A stretch of 64,000 nucleotides of DNA from Georgenia sp. M64 (GCF_038049925.1 NZ_CP145809.1:3506599-3570598); one strand, 5' to 3'; shown: positions 10,968 through 19,747, counted from the stretch's first letter. Notes: a model not told the origin generated them from the letters alone. Made by a program: numbers and translations.

Positions 10968-13283
10968 TCATCCCGACATCGTGTTGAGCACGAACACGTA
11001 CACCTCGTCAATGACCGCGCCGGTCTCCGGGTCGTGGATCGGCGCCCAGGAGATGTTGATCTCCGCCGTGCGCGGCGTTCCGCTCCACAGCACCGTGATG
11101 GCGCCCTGCAGGGACGGCCCGATCACGTAGAACACGCTCACCTGCTTGGTCAGGGTCGCGGCGATCGCCGGCTGGTAGAACTCGATCGTCGCCCTGCCCG
11201 AGAGGGCGTAGCTCACGGTCGACCCGCCCGTCGGCGGGACCGGCAGCGTCACCACGGCCGTGCCCGCGTTCGGCGTCGCGTCGCGCGTGATGCTCTGCCC
11301 CGCACCCGTCAGCGTCCAGGAGATCTCCTTGATGGCCTGGATCGCGACGCCGAGGCTCGCGTGCGACGTGATCGTCACCGTGGCGGGCGGCGGCGGCGGG
11401 GGCGCCGCGACGGTCAGGTCGATGACGCCGTCGGCGTACCCCTCGATCGCGACCGTGAACCTCACCGGCGCCGTCGAGGGAGCCGTCACGTCGAAGGCCT
11501 GCCCGAGGTAGCCCACCACGGCCCCGCCCACCCGCACGGGTCCGAAGAGCGGGTGGCCCAGGTCCCGGTCGCGGGCCCGGATCGTCACAGCGGTCCGCAC
11601 GCCCTTCTTGAGCGTGCCCGGGTCCGCCTCGAGGTCCATCCGCCCTCGGGTGACGTGCACGGCCGGGCTCTCGCCGAAGGTCTGCCCGCACACGGTCTGC
11701 CGGGCGGTGACGGCGTCCTCCTCGGTCAGCTCGCCCACGACGACGGCGACCCGACCCATGCTCGGCACGTCGCCCGTCACCCACACGCTCGCCCGTCGGA
11801 CGCCGTTGACCAGCACGTGCAGCCGCGCCCCGACGACGGCGCCGTCCACCCACACGGTGCGGTTGTGTCCCGGCCGCAGCCCCTCGTCGATGCGCAGCGC
11901 CTCCGGGTCGCCGTGCCCCTGGACGGTCACCCAGTCCGAGACCCGCAGGTGCTCGGGTACGCAGCCCACCTCCACCGTCACCTGGACGTCCTCGCCCGCC
12001 CGCAGCATCCGGTTCAGCGGCACCCACCCGCTCGCCGGCACGAGGGTGAACGAGGCGAGCACCGGCCAGTCGCCGTCGTCCGAGCGCACCGTGACCAACG
12101 AGCCCCACGCGTTGAGCACGTGGAGCCAGGGCGAGCACTCCATCGGCGCGTCGAAGAACGCCGGCGGCACCTCCTGCTGCCCGGACGAGCGGTGCACCCC
12201 GGCCCGGTTCGACTCCGCCGACAGGGTGCACAGCTGCTCGGTGAGCACCACCGCCGGGTCCGGCGGCGCGGCCGGGACGAGGGCGGAGAGGTCGCCGAGG
12301 ACGTAGGTGTCGGAGCGGCCCGCGTCGGGCGCGCCGGCCCGGCCGACCACCGTGGTCCCGCCCGCCCCGCGCATCTCGAAGCTCAGCGCGGCGCCGGGCG
12401 CGAGCACCTCCGCGCGCACGCTCACCAGGCTGGGGCAGTACTGGTGGTCGGGCTGCAGCCGCGGCGGGTCCAGCGGCGCGGCCGGGTCCACCCCGACGGC
12501 CGCCGAGACGGCGCTGGACCGCCCGATCCGCAGCAGCTCGTTGGAGACGGCGAAGGTCTCCGGCGCGTGGGCGCCGCCGGGCAGGATCGCCCAGAAGCTC
12601 TCGCTCACCGCCGCGTACTCGTGCGTCGTGCCCCCCGTGTGGAGGTGCACGTGGCACCCGGGCACCGCGCCGACGACGAGCACCGCGCCCTCGCACTCGC
12701 GCACCGGCCCGACGACGGACGGCGCGTCGGGCTGCTCCTCACGGGAGAAGCGGTCCTCGGCCGGCAGACCCTGCCCGGGCGGGCTCTCCACCACCGACTC
12801 GTGCGGCCGGCGCGCCGACTGGGTCACCTGCAGCTCGGAGCCGGCGTCGATCCGGTCGCTCACCCGCACGTGCAGCGTGGGACCGTCGCAGACGCCGCCG
12901 CCGACCACCCGGCCGCCGTCGACGATCGTCACCTCCGCGCCCGGGAACAGCCCGCCGACGGCGATCCAGTCGGCCGCGGTGTGCACCGGGCTGAGGACGA
13001 CGGGCGGGTCGAGCCGGCCGGGAACGCCGAGGACCACCTCGGCGCTGCTCGGCGGGCTCGTCTCCCCGCCGAGGCTCCACGTCGCGGTGACGACGGCCCC
13101 CGCCGGCAGCGCACCGGCCGGCACGTGGATCCGGGCCGAGTTGGAGCCGGCCAGGCCGACCAGCGCCGACGGCGCCCCGCCCACGAGGAGCTCGACGGCG
13201 GCCGAGGGCAGCACGTGGTCGACCGTGACCGTGCTCGAGAGGGTGGTGATCGGTCCGCGCAGTGCGGGTGGGATGAGCGGCAT
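10968..13283 (-). CDS. Large Ig-like repeat protein, unknown function
   Basis: A 771-residue beta-rich protein made of several degenerate Ig-like modules. Recurring patterns are PGA-x-V-x-V/I followed by a short Gly/Val strand, e.g. FPGAEVTIVDGGRVVGGG, APGAALSFEMRGAGG and RAGEDVQVTVEVGC. A polyproline hinge (six Pro) near residue 620 precedes a distinct C-terminal domain ending VYVFVLNTMSG. There is no signal peptide, membrane segment or LPXTG sorting signal from the ATG at 13283; export, if any, would need another route. No enzyme motif was recognised. It is divergent from the glucan-synthase operon across an 818-base regulatory region and may be functionally linked to it. Two Cys-containing modules could be disulfide-bonded outside or metal-binding inside. 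Confidence 0.8.
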   Translation of the reverse strand: MPLIPPALRGPITTLSSTVTVDHVLPSAAVELLVGGAPSALVGLAGSNSARIHVPAGALPAGAVVTATWSLGGETSPPSSAEVVLGVPGRLDPPVVLSPVHTAADWIAVGGLFPGAEVTIVDGGRVVGGGVCDGPTLHVRVSDRIDAGSELQVTQSARRPHESVVESPPGQGLPAEDRFSREEQPDAPSVVGPVRECEGAVLVVGAVPGCHVHLHTGGTTHEYAAVSESFWAILPGGAHAPETFAVSNELLRIGRSSAVSAAVGVDPAAPLDPPRLQPDHQYCPSLVSVRAEVLAPGAALSFEMRGAGGTTVVGRAGAPDAGRSDTYVLGDLSALVPAAPPDPAVVLTEQLCTLSAESNRAGVHRSSGQQEVPPAFFDAPMECSPWLHVLNAWGSLVTVRSDDGDWPVLASFTLVPASGWVPLNRMLRAGEDVQVTVEVGCVPEHLRVSDWVTVQGHGDPEALRIDEGLRPGHNRTVWVDGAVVGARLHVLVNGVRRASVWVTGDVPSMGRVAVVVGELTEEDAVTARQTVCGQTFGESPAVHVTRGRMDLEADPGTLKKGVRTAVTIRARDRDLGHPLFGPVRVGGAVVGYLGQAFDVTAPSTAPVRFTVAIEGYADGVIDLTVAAPPPPPPATVTITSHASLGVAIQAIKEISWTLTGAGQSITRDATPNAGTAVVTLPVPPTGGSTVSYALSGRATIEFYQPAIAATLTKQVSVFYVIGPSLQGAITVLWSGTPRTAEINISWAPIHDPETGAVIDEVYVFVLNTMSG

Positions 13284-14101
13284 GGTCGTCGCCTGCCTCA
13301 GGTCGGGCACACCGGACGAACCTCCGGGTGAGTCCTCAGTGTGGGCGCGTCGGCCCGGCGGGCGCGCCCCCACTCACGGGGCCTCACCACGCCCCTCGAG
13401 CCTCCCCACGACAACCCGGATCCCGGCCGTGTCCGATCAACGGATCCGTTTGCCGTCCACCGCGTCGCGCGCGCCCGCCGCCGTGAGGACGCTGCCCATC
13501 CGCCGACATGGCGACACACTTTCGGTGCACCGACCTCGAGTCCCCATTCCTAGGGAATGTCGTGATGCATTCTGCCCCCACCAACGGGGCTCGGTGCCCA
13601 AGGTCACGAACAGGAAACGGTCCCGTGCTCGGCGGCGCCAGGTCCAAGAGTCGCGAGACGCCACCTCGGAAACCCTCAGGGTCCGGCCGGACCGGCCGGC
13701 TCGGGCGTTCGATATCGGCGCCACTGCGCGGTTTTCGAACCCTCTGCATCCTCTACCGATCGCAACGTTCCATCGCCCGACAGGGCGACAAACAGCACCT
13801 CCGTGCTGGCACTCCGCGCGACCACCATTTCACGCAGAACAGACCCAACTCCCCCAGAAAATGCGGCATCGTCCTTCCGGGGGACCATTTCTTGTGGTGG
13901 ACAGGTCGACACCTGTCCCCCAGCATCGAAAAGAGCAGGCACGCGGCACCCGCCTCCACGGGCGTCGCCACCGGACCCGTCCGCCGCCTGCGAGAGCACA
14001 CGCGACCGCCCCGGAGCAGACCGGCGGCGGGCAAGTCCGACGAAGGGCCGACGGCCCTCCGTCGGCAGCCCGTCCACCGGAGCCCAGCCCCAGGAATCGA
14101 C
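13284..14101. other. Long divergent regulatory region upstream of the glucan-synthase operon
   Basis: An 818-base stretch between the Ig-like gene and the GT2 gene with no convincing gene. It contains a 5-base palindrome ATTCC-TAG-GGAAT near 13546, an 8-base palindrome GGACAGGT-CGAC-ACCTGTCC at 13899-13918, a CCGACGG-CCCT-CCGTCGG stem-loop at 14048-14065, and a third copy of the CCCCCAGAAAATGCGG motif at 13850-13866. The region is locally less GC-rich than its flanks. A frame open across it to the GT2 gene lacks any domain and is judged non-coding. Confidence 0.55.
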
Positions 14102-15967
14102 GTGCCAGAGAACCTCACCCGGCCGCACGGCCACTCCCACGCCTCCCGCCCGCTCACCTCCGACCGTCAGCTCACCCGCCGCGCACTCCGCGAGCGAGAG
14201 GTGCGTGAGCGCGAGCGGTCCGCGAGCGCCCCGGTCACCGCTCCCACCGTCGAGCGCACCGCGCCGCACCGGGGCACGGACCGCGACGCTGCACCCCGCG
14301 TGGCCGCCGCCCGCGACGCTGCACCCCGCGTGGCCGCCGCCCGCGACGCCGCCACCGACCTCACCCGCCCCTCCCCCGAGCGCGCCGACTTCGAGCGCCG
14401 CGCCGCCCGCGTCGGGCACGTCGAGCGCGACCTGCAGTCCCCCTCCCTGACGATGCTCGTCCTGCTCGCCACGATCGGCGTGCTGCTCTACGCCTCGTTC
14501 CTCCTACGCCCGGAGAACGCCGGCGACCTCCTGCCCTGGTCGCTCGTCGTCGTTGCGGAGTCGATCATGATGGGCCAGGTCCTCATCTCCCTGTGGACCC
14601 AGCTCTCCAGCGCCCACGACCCCCGCGACTTCGCCTACAACGAGGCCCGCCGCCACCTCTTCGTCCCCACCGGGTGGGACCTCGACGCCCCGCTCGGCAC
14701 CGACGCCATGCAGCTCGGCGGCACGGGCATCGCCGTCGACGTGTTCGTCACCACCTACGGCGAGCCGGTCGAGACGATCCGCACCACCGTCGCCGCGGCC
14801 CGCGCCATGCGCGGGCGCCACGAGACGTGGATCCTCGACGACGGCCGCTCCCCCGAGGTCAAGGCCCTCGCCGCCGAGCTCGGCGTGCACTACCTGACCC
14901 GCCCGGACAACGCCGGCGCCAAGGCCGGCAACATCAACCATGCCCTCACCAAGAGCACGGGCGACTACTTCGTCGTTCTCGACGCCGACTTCGTCCCGTC
15001 CCCGGACTTCCTCGTCGAGACCCTGCCGTTCTTCGCCCAGGAGAAGGTGGCGTTCGTCCAGACCCCGCAGGTCTACGGCAACATCCACAACTTCATCACC
15101 CGCGGCGCCGGCTACCTCCAGACCGTCTTCTACTCCCTCATCCAGCCGGGCAAGAACCGCTTCAACTCGGCCTTCTGCGTGGGCACGAACGTCGTCTTCC
15201 GCCGCGACGCCGTCGCCGAGATCGGCGGGATCTACGCCGGCTCGAAGTCCGAGGACGTGTGGACCTCGATGAAGCTGCACGAGCGCGGCTGGCACTCGGT
15301 CTACATCCCCACGGTCCTGGCGGTCGGCGACACCCCCGAGAACATCGAGGCCTACACCAAGCAGCAGACCCGCTGGGCCACCGGCGCGTTCGAGATCCTC
15401 TTCCAGGCCAACCCGCTGCTCAACCGCCGCCTCACCGTGGACCAGCGCCTGCAGTACTTCGGCACCGCCACGTTCTACCTCGGCGGCGTCGTCACCTTCG
15501 CGCTGCTGCTCCTGCCGCCGCTGCAGATCTTCCTCGACCTCACCCCGATCGACGCCGGCCTGCCGCTGTGGCAGTGGGCGATGTACTACTCGGGCTTCTA
15601 CCTCATGCAGATCGTCGTGGCCGTCTACACCATCGGCTCGTTCCGGTGGGAGACCCTCCTGCTGTCCACGGTCTCGTTCCCCATGTACATCCGCGCCCTG
15701 GGCAACGCCCTGCTGCGCCGCGACCGTGCCTGGCACGTCACCGGCCGGGCCGGCCGCGCCGCCTCGCCGTTCAACTTCATCGTCCCCCAGGTGCTGATGT
15801 TCGTCGCTCTCCTGGCCACCACGGTCGTGGGTGTCTGGAAGGCCGAGTGGACCGGCGCCGTCACCATCGCGCTGGTGTGGAACACCGTCAACACCGCCGC
15901 CCTCGCCGTCTTCCTCGGCATCGCCGTGCGCGAGGGCGCCGCCCTGAAGAACCGGAGCACCCGATGA
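14102..15967 (+). CDS. Membrane GT2 glucan synthase (BcsA/curdlan-synthase-like)
   Basis: A processive family-2 glycosyltransferase of about 621 residues that polymerises UDP-sugar and extrudes the chain. The D, D, D, QxxRW signature is complete: WILDDGRS (about 244), VLDADFVP (about 293), SEDVWTS (about 383) and QQTRWATGA (about 420). Two membrane segments precede the catalytic domain and four or more follow it. The acceptor-site motif reads FCVGTN where cellulose synthases usually have FFCGS, and no PilZ domain follows. The GTG at 14102 behind a weak AGGAA is the preferred start; the real start could differ. The next genes are an adaptor and a beta-1,3-glucanase, which favours a beta-1,3-linked product over cellulose (inference). 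Confidence 0.85.
   Translation: MPENLTRPHGHSHASRPLTSDRQLTRRALREREVRERERSASAPVTAPTVERTAPHRGTDRDAAPRVAAARDAAPRVAAARDAATDLTRPSPERADFERRAARVGHVERDLQSPSLTMLVLLATIGVLLYASFLLRPENAGDLLPWSLVVVAESIMMGQVLISLWTQLSSAHDPRDFAYNEARRHLFVPTGWDLDAPLGTDAMQLGGTGIAVDVFVTTYGEPVETIRTTVAAARAMRGRHETWILDDGRSPEVKALAAELGVHYLTRPDNAGAKAGNINHALTKSTGDYFVVLDADFVPSPDFLVETLPFFAQEKVAFVQTPQVYGNIHNFITRGAGYLQTVFYSLIQPGKNRFNSAFCVGTNVVFRRDAVAEIGGIYAGSKSEDVWTSMKLHERGWHSVYIPTVLAVGDTPENIEAYTKQQTRWATGAFEILFQANPLLNRRLTVDQRLQYFGTATFYLGGVVTFALLLLPPLQIFLDLTPIDAGLPLWQWAMYYSGFYLMQIVVAVYTIGSFRWETLLLSTVSFPMYIRALGNALLRRDRAWHVTGRAGRAASPFNFIVPQVLMFVALLATTVVGVWKAEWTGAVTIALVWNTVNTAALAVFLGIAVREGAALKNRSTR
14281..14349 (+). repeat. Perfect 30-base tandem duplication in the GT2 N-terminus
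   Basis: A 30-base unit occurs twice exactly (14281-14310, 14311-14340) with a 9-base third start. It encodes a 10-residue repeat, RDAAPRVAAA, in the cytoplasmic, charged N-terminal tail before the first membrane segment. The sequence identity implies a recent slippage event. Confidence 0.9.
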
Positions 15968-16695
15968 CCTTCCGCAAGTTCCTCTCCCTCCTGCTCGGCA
16001 CGGTCCTCGTCCTCGGCGCCGCCGGGATGGGCCTGGTCTACAGCTACGGCCGCGCCCACACCCTCGAGGCCCGCGAGGCCGTCGTGGAGTCCGACGTCTC
16101 CACCGTGGGCACGCCGTTCGGCGGCTCCATCCAGTCCGTCGCGGTCCGCGCGGGCGACACGGTGGCCGCCGGGCAGGAGATCCTCCGTGTCCAGAGCGCC
16201 ACCCTCCAGCAGGCGCTGGAGACCGCCCGCTTCAGCCCCGAGGGCGTCGGCTACCACATCGAGGGTGAGGACGTCATGGTCTTCACCGCCACCGCCGAGG
16301 GCACGGTCGGCCGCGCCGACCTCGCCGTCGGCTCCTTCGTGCCCGCCAACACCGAGATCGCCACGGTCGAGGTCGCCGGCACGTCCCGCATCACCGCCCG
16401 CGTCCCGATGACCGCCGCGGACTTCGCGCGCCTGCCCCTCGGCGCGCCCATGACCGTCGTGCTGCCCGACAGCACCGAGGTCACCGCCGAGGTCTACGAC
16501 GTCCAGTTCGACGACTCCACCGGCGACACCGTCGCGGTCGTCCGCGCGCGCAGCGAGGACCTCGCCGCCGCCGGCACCTTCACCAACGGCGCCCCCGTCG
16601 AGGCCGAGATCCGCCTCGACGACGCCGAGGGCTTCGGCTCCTGGGCGGCCCGCCAGCTCACCGAGCTCGTCACCCCCGACGGCGCCACCATCTGA
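15964..16695 (+). CDS. HlyD/membrane-fusion-like adaptor with lipoyl-type domain
   Basis: A 243-residue membrane-anchored protein: one N-terminal transmembrane helix (about residues 6-27), then an extracytoplasmic biotinyl-lipoyl-like half (GGSIQSVAVRAGDTVAAGQE, about 51-70) and a beta-barrel with ITARVPMTAADFARLPLGAP, as in HlyD/RND fusion proteins. The start overlaps the GT2 stop (ATGA), so the two are made together. Sinorhizobium mixed-linkage glucan synthesis pairs a GT2 (BgsA) with such a fusion protein (BgsB), so a role in chain export or synthase assembly is likely. Confidence 0.8.
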   Translation: MTFRKFLSLLLGTVLVLGAAGMGLVYSYGRAHTLEAREAVVESDVSTVGTPFGGSIQSVAVRAGDTVAAGQEILRVQSATLQQALETARFSPEGVGYHIEGEDVMVFTATAEGTVGRADLAVGSFVPANTEIATVEVAGTSRITARVPMTAADFARLPLGAPMTVVLPDSTEVTAEVYDVQFDDSTGDTVAVVRARSEDLAAAGTFTNGAPVEAEIRLDDAEGFGSWAARQLTELVTPDGATI

Positions 16696-16703
16696 GGAGC
16701 CCG

Positions 16704-18752
16704 ATGACCTTTCCCCGAACCCCCCGCCCCGCCCGCACCCTCACCGTGATCGCCGCCTCGGCCCTGGCCCTCGCGGCGTGCACCGCCCCTGCCGACGGCG
16801 GGGCCGGCGACGCCGCCCCGTCCTCGTCCGACGCCGGTACCGCCGCGCCGGCCGACCTCTCGGCGGAGGCCGCCGCGGCCGACGCCGCGGCCGCCGAGCT
16901 GCCCACCACCACCGGCCCGTTCGACGGCGAGATCGCCGTCGCCGACGGCGTCGCGCCCCCGACGAACTCCTGGCTGACCCCGGCCGTCTTCGCCCCCGAG
17001 GACCGGCCCATCTTCACCGGGGTGCTCAGCGCCCGCCTCACCGGCGACACCCTGGGCCTCGGCCTGCCCCAGCCGCAGACGTCGGCCAAGGTCGTCATGG
17101 GCGCCCACCCGCAGCACGTCGAGCTCGCCCTGCCGGCCGACCGGTACGAGCTCGAGCGCACCGACGCCCTGTCCGGCACCTTCGCCCACTACGACGGCGA
17201 GACGCTGACCGGCCGGGTCACTCTCGCCGAGGGCTGGCCCTACGCCGCCTACGAGGCCGTGACGGCCCAGTCGATCGAGCTGCCCGCCGCCACCCAGGCG
17301 GCCGACGGCGGAGCCTCGGCCGAGATCGGCGGCATCACCTACCGCTTCGTCACCGAGGCACCACTGTCCGGGACCACCCTGGAGCTGCCCGCGGGCGCCA
17401 CCCTCGTCGTCTTCGCCGAGCCGGCCGGGGCCTCCGACGCCGACCGCGAGGCCCTCCTCGCCGGGGCGCTCCCGCTGGCCGGCACGTCCGTCGAGCACGA
17501 CGTCTCGGGCGGCGAGGCCACCACCACCTTCCGCTACGACACCGGGGGCGCGCCCACCGTCGTCGCCGCGCGGCCGCACCAGCAGCCCACGCTCCGCACC
17601 GACGGCGAGACGCTGGCCGCCACCATCCCCACCATCTACGGCGACCTCGCCCTCGCCTCGGGCACCGAGGCGTCGTTCTCCGTCCCCGAGCTCACCCCGG
17701 TCCCCGAGCTGGACCTCAGCGGTCTCACCGACGCCGAGCGCACCCAGGTCACCGACCTGCTCCGCGCCGACCTCGCCGGGGTCACCTTCGACGCCGCGGA
17801 CAGCTACTTCGCCGGCAAGCAGCTCCAGCGCGCCTCCCAGCTCTACCTCCTCGCCGGCCGACTCGGCCTGGACGAGGAGGCCGCCGCGCTGAAGGACCAG
17901 ATGCTCGCCGAGCTCGACCTCTGGTTCGACCCGGCCGGGTGCGAGGGCACGGACGAGAAGTGTTTCGCCTACGACGACGTCCTCGGCGGCCTCGTCGGCA
18001 TGCAGCCGTCCTACGGCTCCGACGAGTTCAACGACCACCACTTCCACTACGGCCACATGCTCTACGCCCTGGGCGTGCTGGCGGGCGAGGACCCCTCGCT
18101 CGTGGAGCGCTACGCGCCCATGGCCGACCTCGTCGCGTGGGACATCGCCGCACCCGAGGAGAGCGGTGCGTTCCCGCAGCGCCGGGCCTTCGACGACTGG
18201 TACGGGCACTCGTGGGCCTCGGGCACCGGCCCGTTCGGCGACGGCAACAACCAGGAGTCGTCCTCGGAGTCGGTCAACGCCTGGACGGGCCTGACCCTGT
18301 GGGCGCAGGCCTCCGGGGACGAGGCGATGGCCGAGCAGGCGCGCTGGATGCTCGCCAACGAGGCCGCCACGGCCATGGAGTACTGGGTGGCGCCCGAGCT
18401 GCCCGAGGGCTTCGGCGCCCCGTCGGTGGGGATCAACTGGCAGGGCAAGCGCGACTTCGCCACGTTCTTCAACGCCGACCCCGCCGCGGTCATCGGCATC
18501 CAGCTCATCCCCATGAGCCCGACGTCGGCGGCCTACCTCGGCGCCGAGCCGGAGGCGCTCCAGGCGCTCGTGGACCACGCCGTCCCGGGCGGTGACCCCA
18601 CCGGTCGCCCGCTCGTGGACTACGTCGTCATGGCCCAGGCCCTCACCGACCGCGAAGCCGCCCTGGCCATGCTCGAGAAGCTCCCCGCGGAGCAGGTGGA
18701 CAACGGCAACTCCCTGTCCTACCTCACCGCCTTCGTGCTGGCGCAGAAGTAG
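16704..18752 (+). CDS. GH81 endo-beta-1,3-glucanase, lipoprotein
   Basis: A 682-residue family-81 glycoside hydrolase cutting beta-1,3-glucan internally. Hallmarks are DEFNDHHFHYGHMLYALG (about residues 438-455, catalytic Asp region) and GDGNNQESSSESVNAW (about 511-526, catalytic Glu region). The N-terminus is a lipoprotein signal with lipobox LALAAC (Cys at about 26), followed by an Ala/Ser-rich linker, so the enzyme is tethered on the outer face of the membrane beside the synthase. It starts 8 bases after the adaptor stop with a GGAG site. Its job could be trimming or release of nascent glucan, or turnover. Confidence 0.92.
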   Translation: MTFPRTPRPARTLTVIAASALALAACTAPADGGAGDAAPSSSDAGTAAPADLSAEAAAADAAAAELPTTTGPFDGEIAVADGVAPPTNSWLTPAVFAPEDRPIFTGVLSARLTGDTLGLGLPQPQTSAKVVMGAHPQHVELALPADRYELERTDALSGTFAHYDGETLTGRVTLAEGWPYAAYEAVTAQSIELPAATQAADGGASAEIGGITYRFVTEAPLSGTTLELPAGATLVVFAEPAGASDADREALLAGALPLAGTSVEHDVSGGEATTTFRYDTGGAPTVVAARPHQQPTLRTDGETLAATIPTIYGDLALASGTEASFSVPELTPVPELDLSGLTDAERTQVTDLLRADLAGVTFDAADSYFAGKQLQRASQLYLLAGRLGLDEEAAALKDQMLAELDLWFDPAGCEGTDEKCFAYDDVLGGLVGMQPSYGSDEFNDHHFHYGHMLYALGVLAGEDPSLVERYAPMADLVAWDIAAPEESGAFPQRRAFDDWYGHSWASGTGPFGDGNNQESSSESVNAWTGLTLWAQASGDEAMAEQARWMLANEAATAMEYWVAPELPEGFGAPSVGINWQGKRDFATFFNADPAAVIGIQLIPMSPTSAAYLGAEPEALQALVDHAVPGGDPTGRPLVDYVVMAQALTDREAALAMLEKLPAEQVDNGNSLSYLTAFVLAQK

Positions 18753-18780
18753 CCCGGACGACGACGCAGAAGGAGCAGCC

Positions 18781-18810
18781 GTCGGCCCCGATCCGCGGAT
18801 CGGGGCCGAC
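18781..18810. terminator. Perfect 30-base palindrome ending the glucan operon
   Basis: Two 15-base arms (18781-18795, 18796-18810) are exact complements with no spacer, giving a very stable GC-rich hairpin 28 bases after the GH81 stop. No T tract follows. It separates the glucan operon from the DUF2530 gene and probably terminates or blocks read-through. Confidence 0.8.
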
Positions 18811-18831
18811 GCGCGCACCTACGATCGAGGT

Positions 18832-19104
18832 ATGCCGGACCCGCACTTCTTCGACCGTCGGCCCGACCCGCCGCCCGCGAAGGTCAACGCCATCACCCTG
18901 ACGGTGACCGGCACGGTCGTGTGGATCCTGGCGACGGCGGTCGTGGGCTTCCTCAACCTGCGCGGCTCGGTCCCGGACGAGTGGCTCTGGATCTGCTTCG
19001 CGGGCCTGGCCATGGGGGTGATCGGCGTGGCATGGGGGTATGTGCACGAGTACCGAGCACGGCGACGCGCGGCTCAGGGTGCCCCGGAGACCGGGACACC
19101 CTGA
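18832..19104 (+). CDS. DUF2530 family small membrane protein
   Basis: A 90-residue actinobacterial protein with two transmembrane helices (ITLTVTGTVVWILATAVVGF and WLWICFAGLAMGVIGVAWGY) and a basic C-terminal tail (HEYRARRRAAQ). The pattern and the Pro-rich N-terminus match DUF2530, function unknown. The upstream TACGAT hexamer (about 18820-18825) is spaced as a -10 element for a transcript starting at or near the ATG, so the gene may be leaderless and independently transcribed from the glucan operon. Confidence 0.8.
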   Translation: MPDPHFFDRRPDPPPAKVNAITLTVTGTVVWILATAVVGFLNLRGSVPDEWLWICFAGLAMGVIGVAWGYVHEYRARRRAAQGAPETGTP

Positions 19105-19106
19105 GC
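19072..19106 (+). terminator. Terminator hairpin overlapping the DUF2530 gene end
   Basis: Arms 19072-19087 and 19091-19106 pair over 16 bases with one mismatch around an AGA loop. The hairpin covers the last codons and stop of the DUF2530 gene and lies between converging genes, so it may serve both strands. Confidence 0.65.
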
Positions 19107-19129
19107 GGTTCCGCGCCGGCAGGAGCGCG

Positions 19130-19747
19130 TCAGTCCTTGACGGACCGCAGCAGCTCCTCCGAGTACTTCCCCACGGCACCGCCGGGGTGGCTGTGCAGCA
19201 CCTGCTCCCACGTGTACTGGCGCTGCCCCATGAGGATCATCGCGAGCGCATCACCCCACGCCGCGGTGGCAAGAGTGCTGCCCATCGCGATGATGCCGCT
19301 CGGGTCCGCAGCCGAGCTGTCGACGGTGACGACGACGTCGGCAAGGGCTGCGAGCGAGGACTCGGGGGTTGCCGTGAGCGCCACCGCTCCCGCTCCACGC
19401 TCCTTGGTGCGGGTGACGAACTCGGCCAGCTCCATCGATTCACCGCCCTTGGAGATCGCGATGACGACGTCCCCCACGGTCGCGACTCCCAGGCTGCCGT
19501 GCAGACCGTCGCCGGGGTTCTGGTAGAGCGCCGGCGTACCGGTCACCGAGAGCAGGTGGGCCAGGCGGCGTGCGATGGTCCCTGAGGTCCCCGAGCCGGT
19601 GACGATGACCTTCCCGCCCGAGTGGGTGATGAGATTCGCGACCTCGAGGAGAGACTCGTCGAGCTGGTCGGCGACCTTCGCCACCGCCTCGGCCTCCCGC
19701 CTAACGAACGCTGCTGCTGAGCTGAGGGTCTGACTCGGATTCTCCAT
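19130..19747 (-). CDS. SIS-domain sugar-phosphate isomerase (KdsD/GutQ-like)
   Basis: A 205-residue single-SIS-domain protein. The phosphosugar-binding loops are VIVTGSGTSGTIARRLAHLL (about residues 48-67), VGDVVIAISKGGESMEL (about 104-120) and the HSHPGGAVGK C-terminal motif typical of arabinose-5-phosphate isomerase and hexulose-6-phosphate isomerase relatives. No CBS domains follow, unlike full-length KdsD. It is the last gene of a kinase/ABC operon and overlaps the end of the permease gene by 47 bases. It likely isomerises the phosphorylated sugar made by the ribulokinase-like enzyme. AAGGA precedes the ATG. Confidence 0.82.
   Translation of the reverse strand: MENPSQTLSSAAAFVRREAEAVAKVADQLDESLLEVANLITHSGGKVIVTGSGTSGTIARRLAHLLSVTGTPALYQNPGDGLHGSLGVATVGDVVIAISKGGESMELAEFVTRTKERGAGAVALTATPESSLAALADVVVTVDSSAADPSGIIAMGSTLATAAWGDALAMILMGQRQYTWEQVLHSHPGGAVGKYSEELLRSVKD

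Noticed and set aside
10515-13331. A 938-codon plus-strand open frame opposite the Ig-like gene
   Set aside because: Arg/His/Pro-rich low-complexity translation. The minus-strand frame has balanced composition and Ig-like strand patterns.
13770-13830. Possible cyclic-di-GMP (GEMM-I) riboswitch, because of a GACAAAC string and small hairpin upstream of the GT2 gene
   Set aside because: The second conserved half (GGACGCAAAGCC-like) and tetraloop receptor are missing. A covariance-model search would settle it.
13508-14101. N-terminal extension of the GT2 protein from ATG 13508
   Set aside because: The 198 extra residues have no hydrophobic or domain pattern and cross several palindromes; the region is better explained as regulatory DNA.
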